In this document: positions 63,883 to 64,000 of the stretch, piece after piece
How the letters are laid out: every line of letters begins with the position of its first letter
Numbering within the stretch: position 1 is the first letter of the stretch
Source of the DNA: Thiomicrorhabdus sp. Milos-T2
GTDB taxonomy: Bacteria > Pseudomonadota > Gammaproteobacteria > Thiomicrospirales > Thiomicrospiraceae
Reading direction: 5' to 3'
DNA length: 64,000 nt
Assembly: GCF_000702325.1 (NCBI RefSeq)
Contig: NZ_KL370891.1
Span: forward strand, 1,941,306 to 2,005,305
Translations under genes and position numbers: made by a program
Notes under the pieces: generated by a model
Databases searched by the model: none
Seen by the model: only the letters and a program-made list of their open reading frames with translations
What the model was told of the DNA's origin: nothing

Positions 63883-64000
63883 ATGCAAGAAAAACTCGCC
63901 CTAGCTGCCAAAATACTTTCTCAAAACAATATTCCTTCCATTCCAGAAGAGATTATTCGTCTAAAAGAAGAGTTAAATAAAAAATATCCAAACACGGTCT
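63883..64000 (+). CDS. Start of a probable HDOD-domain signalling protein (partial)
   Basis: ATG at 63883 preceded by AAAAGGAC. The visible 39 residues read MQEKLALAAKILSQNNIPSIP, then EEIIRLKEELNKKYPNT, which looks like the start of an HDOD domain (helix, 'P.LP..v..l......'). The gene runs off the window edge, so family is tentative. Confidence 0.5.
   Translation, partial: MQEKLALAAKILSQNNIPSIPEEIIRLKEELNKKYPNTV

Noticed and set aside
1-64000. tRNA, rRNA or known riboswitches
   Set aside because: No sequence resembling tRNA arms with CCA ends, rRNA conserved segments or a recognisable riboswitch core was seen by eye on either strand; a covariance-model scan could still find a small RNA.

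Overview
The window is AT-rich chromosomal DNA of a gammaproteobacterium. The leuS/ybeL/lnt/corC/ybeY/ybeZ/miaB order, an E. coli-like class Ia NrdA/NrdB, a YajL homologue and a PatZ-type acetyltransferase support this. The overall feel (many interspersed repeats, c-di-GMP genes, an HvfABC copper-peptide cluster, no rRNA or tRNA genes) suits a Thiotrichales/Thiomicrospira-Thiomicrorhabdus-type bacterium, but that placement is inference only.

Layout. 1-6.8 kb: start of probable leuS, a YbeL-like gene and the lnt-corC-ybeY-ybeZ-miaB block on the minus strand. 7.3-17.6 kb: a surface-fibre region with two pilins, a PglL/Wzy-type O-oligosaccharyltransferase, a two-component pair and four large pseudopilins that share a PCPD motif; one carries RTX-like glycine/aspartate repeats and one an Ala/Pro/Thr-rich linker plus a beta-rich C-terminal domain. 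17.9-24.7 kb: mobile DNA. Two nearly identical IS4-family copies sit in a REP-like sequence, one of them at the edge of a REP-associated tyrosine transposase (RAYT) gene, and a third, different IS4-family element sits at the exact centre of a long palindrome. A porin gene lies between them. 25-30.5 kb: rplM-rpsI, a TorF-like porin, a ModE-type regulator, a small membrane protein, a diguanylate cyclase and a COG0523 GTPase. 31-43 kb: nrdA and nrdB, separated by about 9 kb holding cysQ, nudE, yrfG, tpm, a thioredoxin-like protein, a spermidine-synthase-like protein and uup. 43.7-49.1 kb: a Pat-type protein acetyltransferase divergent from a histone-deacetylase-family gene, then an ECF sigma factor with its DUF3379 partner. 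49.8-52.7 kb: yihY with a haem/cobalamin-type ABC permease and ATPase. 52.9-55.3 kb: an HvfABC-type RiPP cluster whose precursor has nine EGKCG motifs and a twin-arginine signal. 55.4-60 kb: a possible phosphate-sensing operon (PstS-like protein, outer-membrane barrel, GGDEF/EAL protein). 60-64 kb: DJ-1 family gene, ctpA, an ArsR-family regulator, a SprA-related protein and the start of an HDOD gene.

The most striking structure is not a gene. The perfect 12-bp palindrome ACCAGGCCTGGT occurs 17 times, in 8 coding and 9 intergenic positions, plus variants. In seven proteins of unrelated function it is read as Pro-Gly-Leu-Val. It behaves like a highly iterated palindrome (HIP1-like) or another genome-wide signal. 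Two IS types have chosen palindromic repeats as targets, and there are three further repeat families: a MITE with TIR GAGACCTTTGCACGAG, a ~350-bp repeat in three copies, and paired-hairpin BIME-like units.
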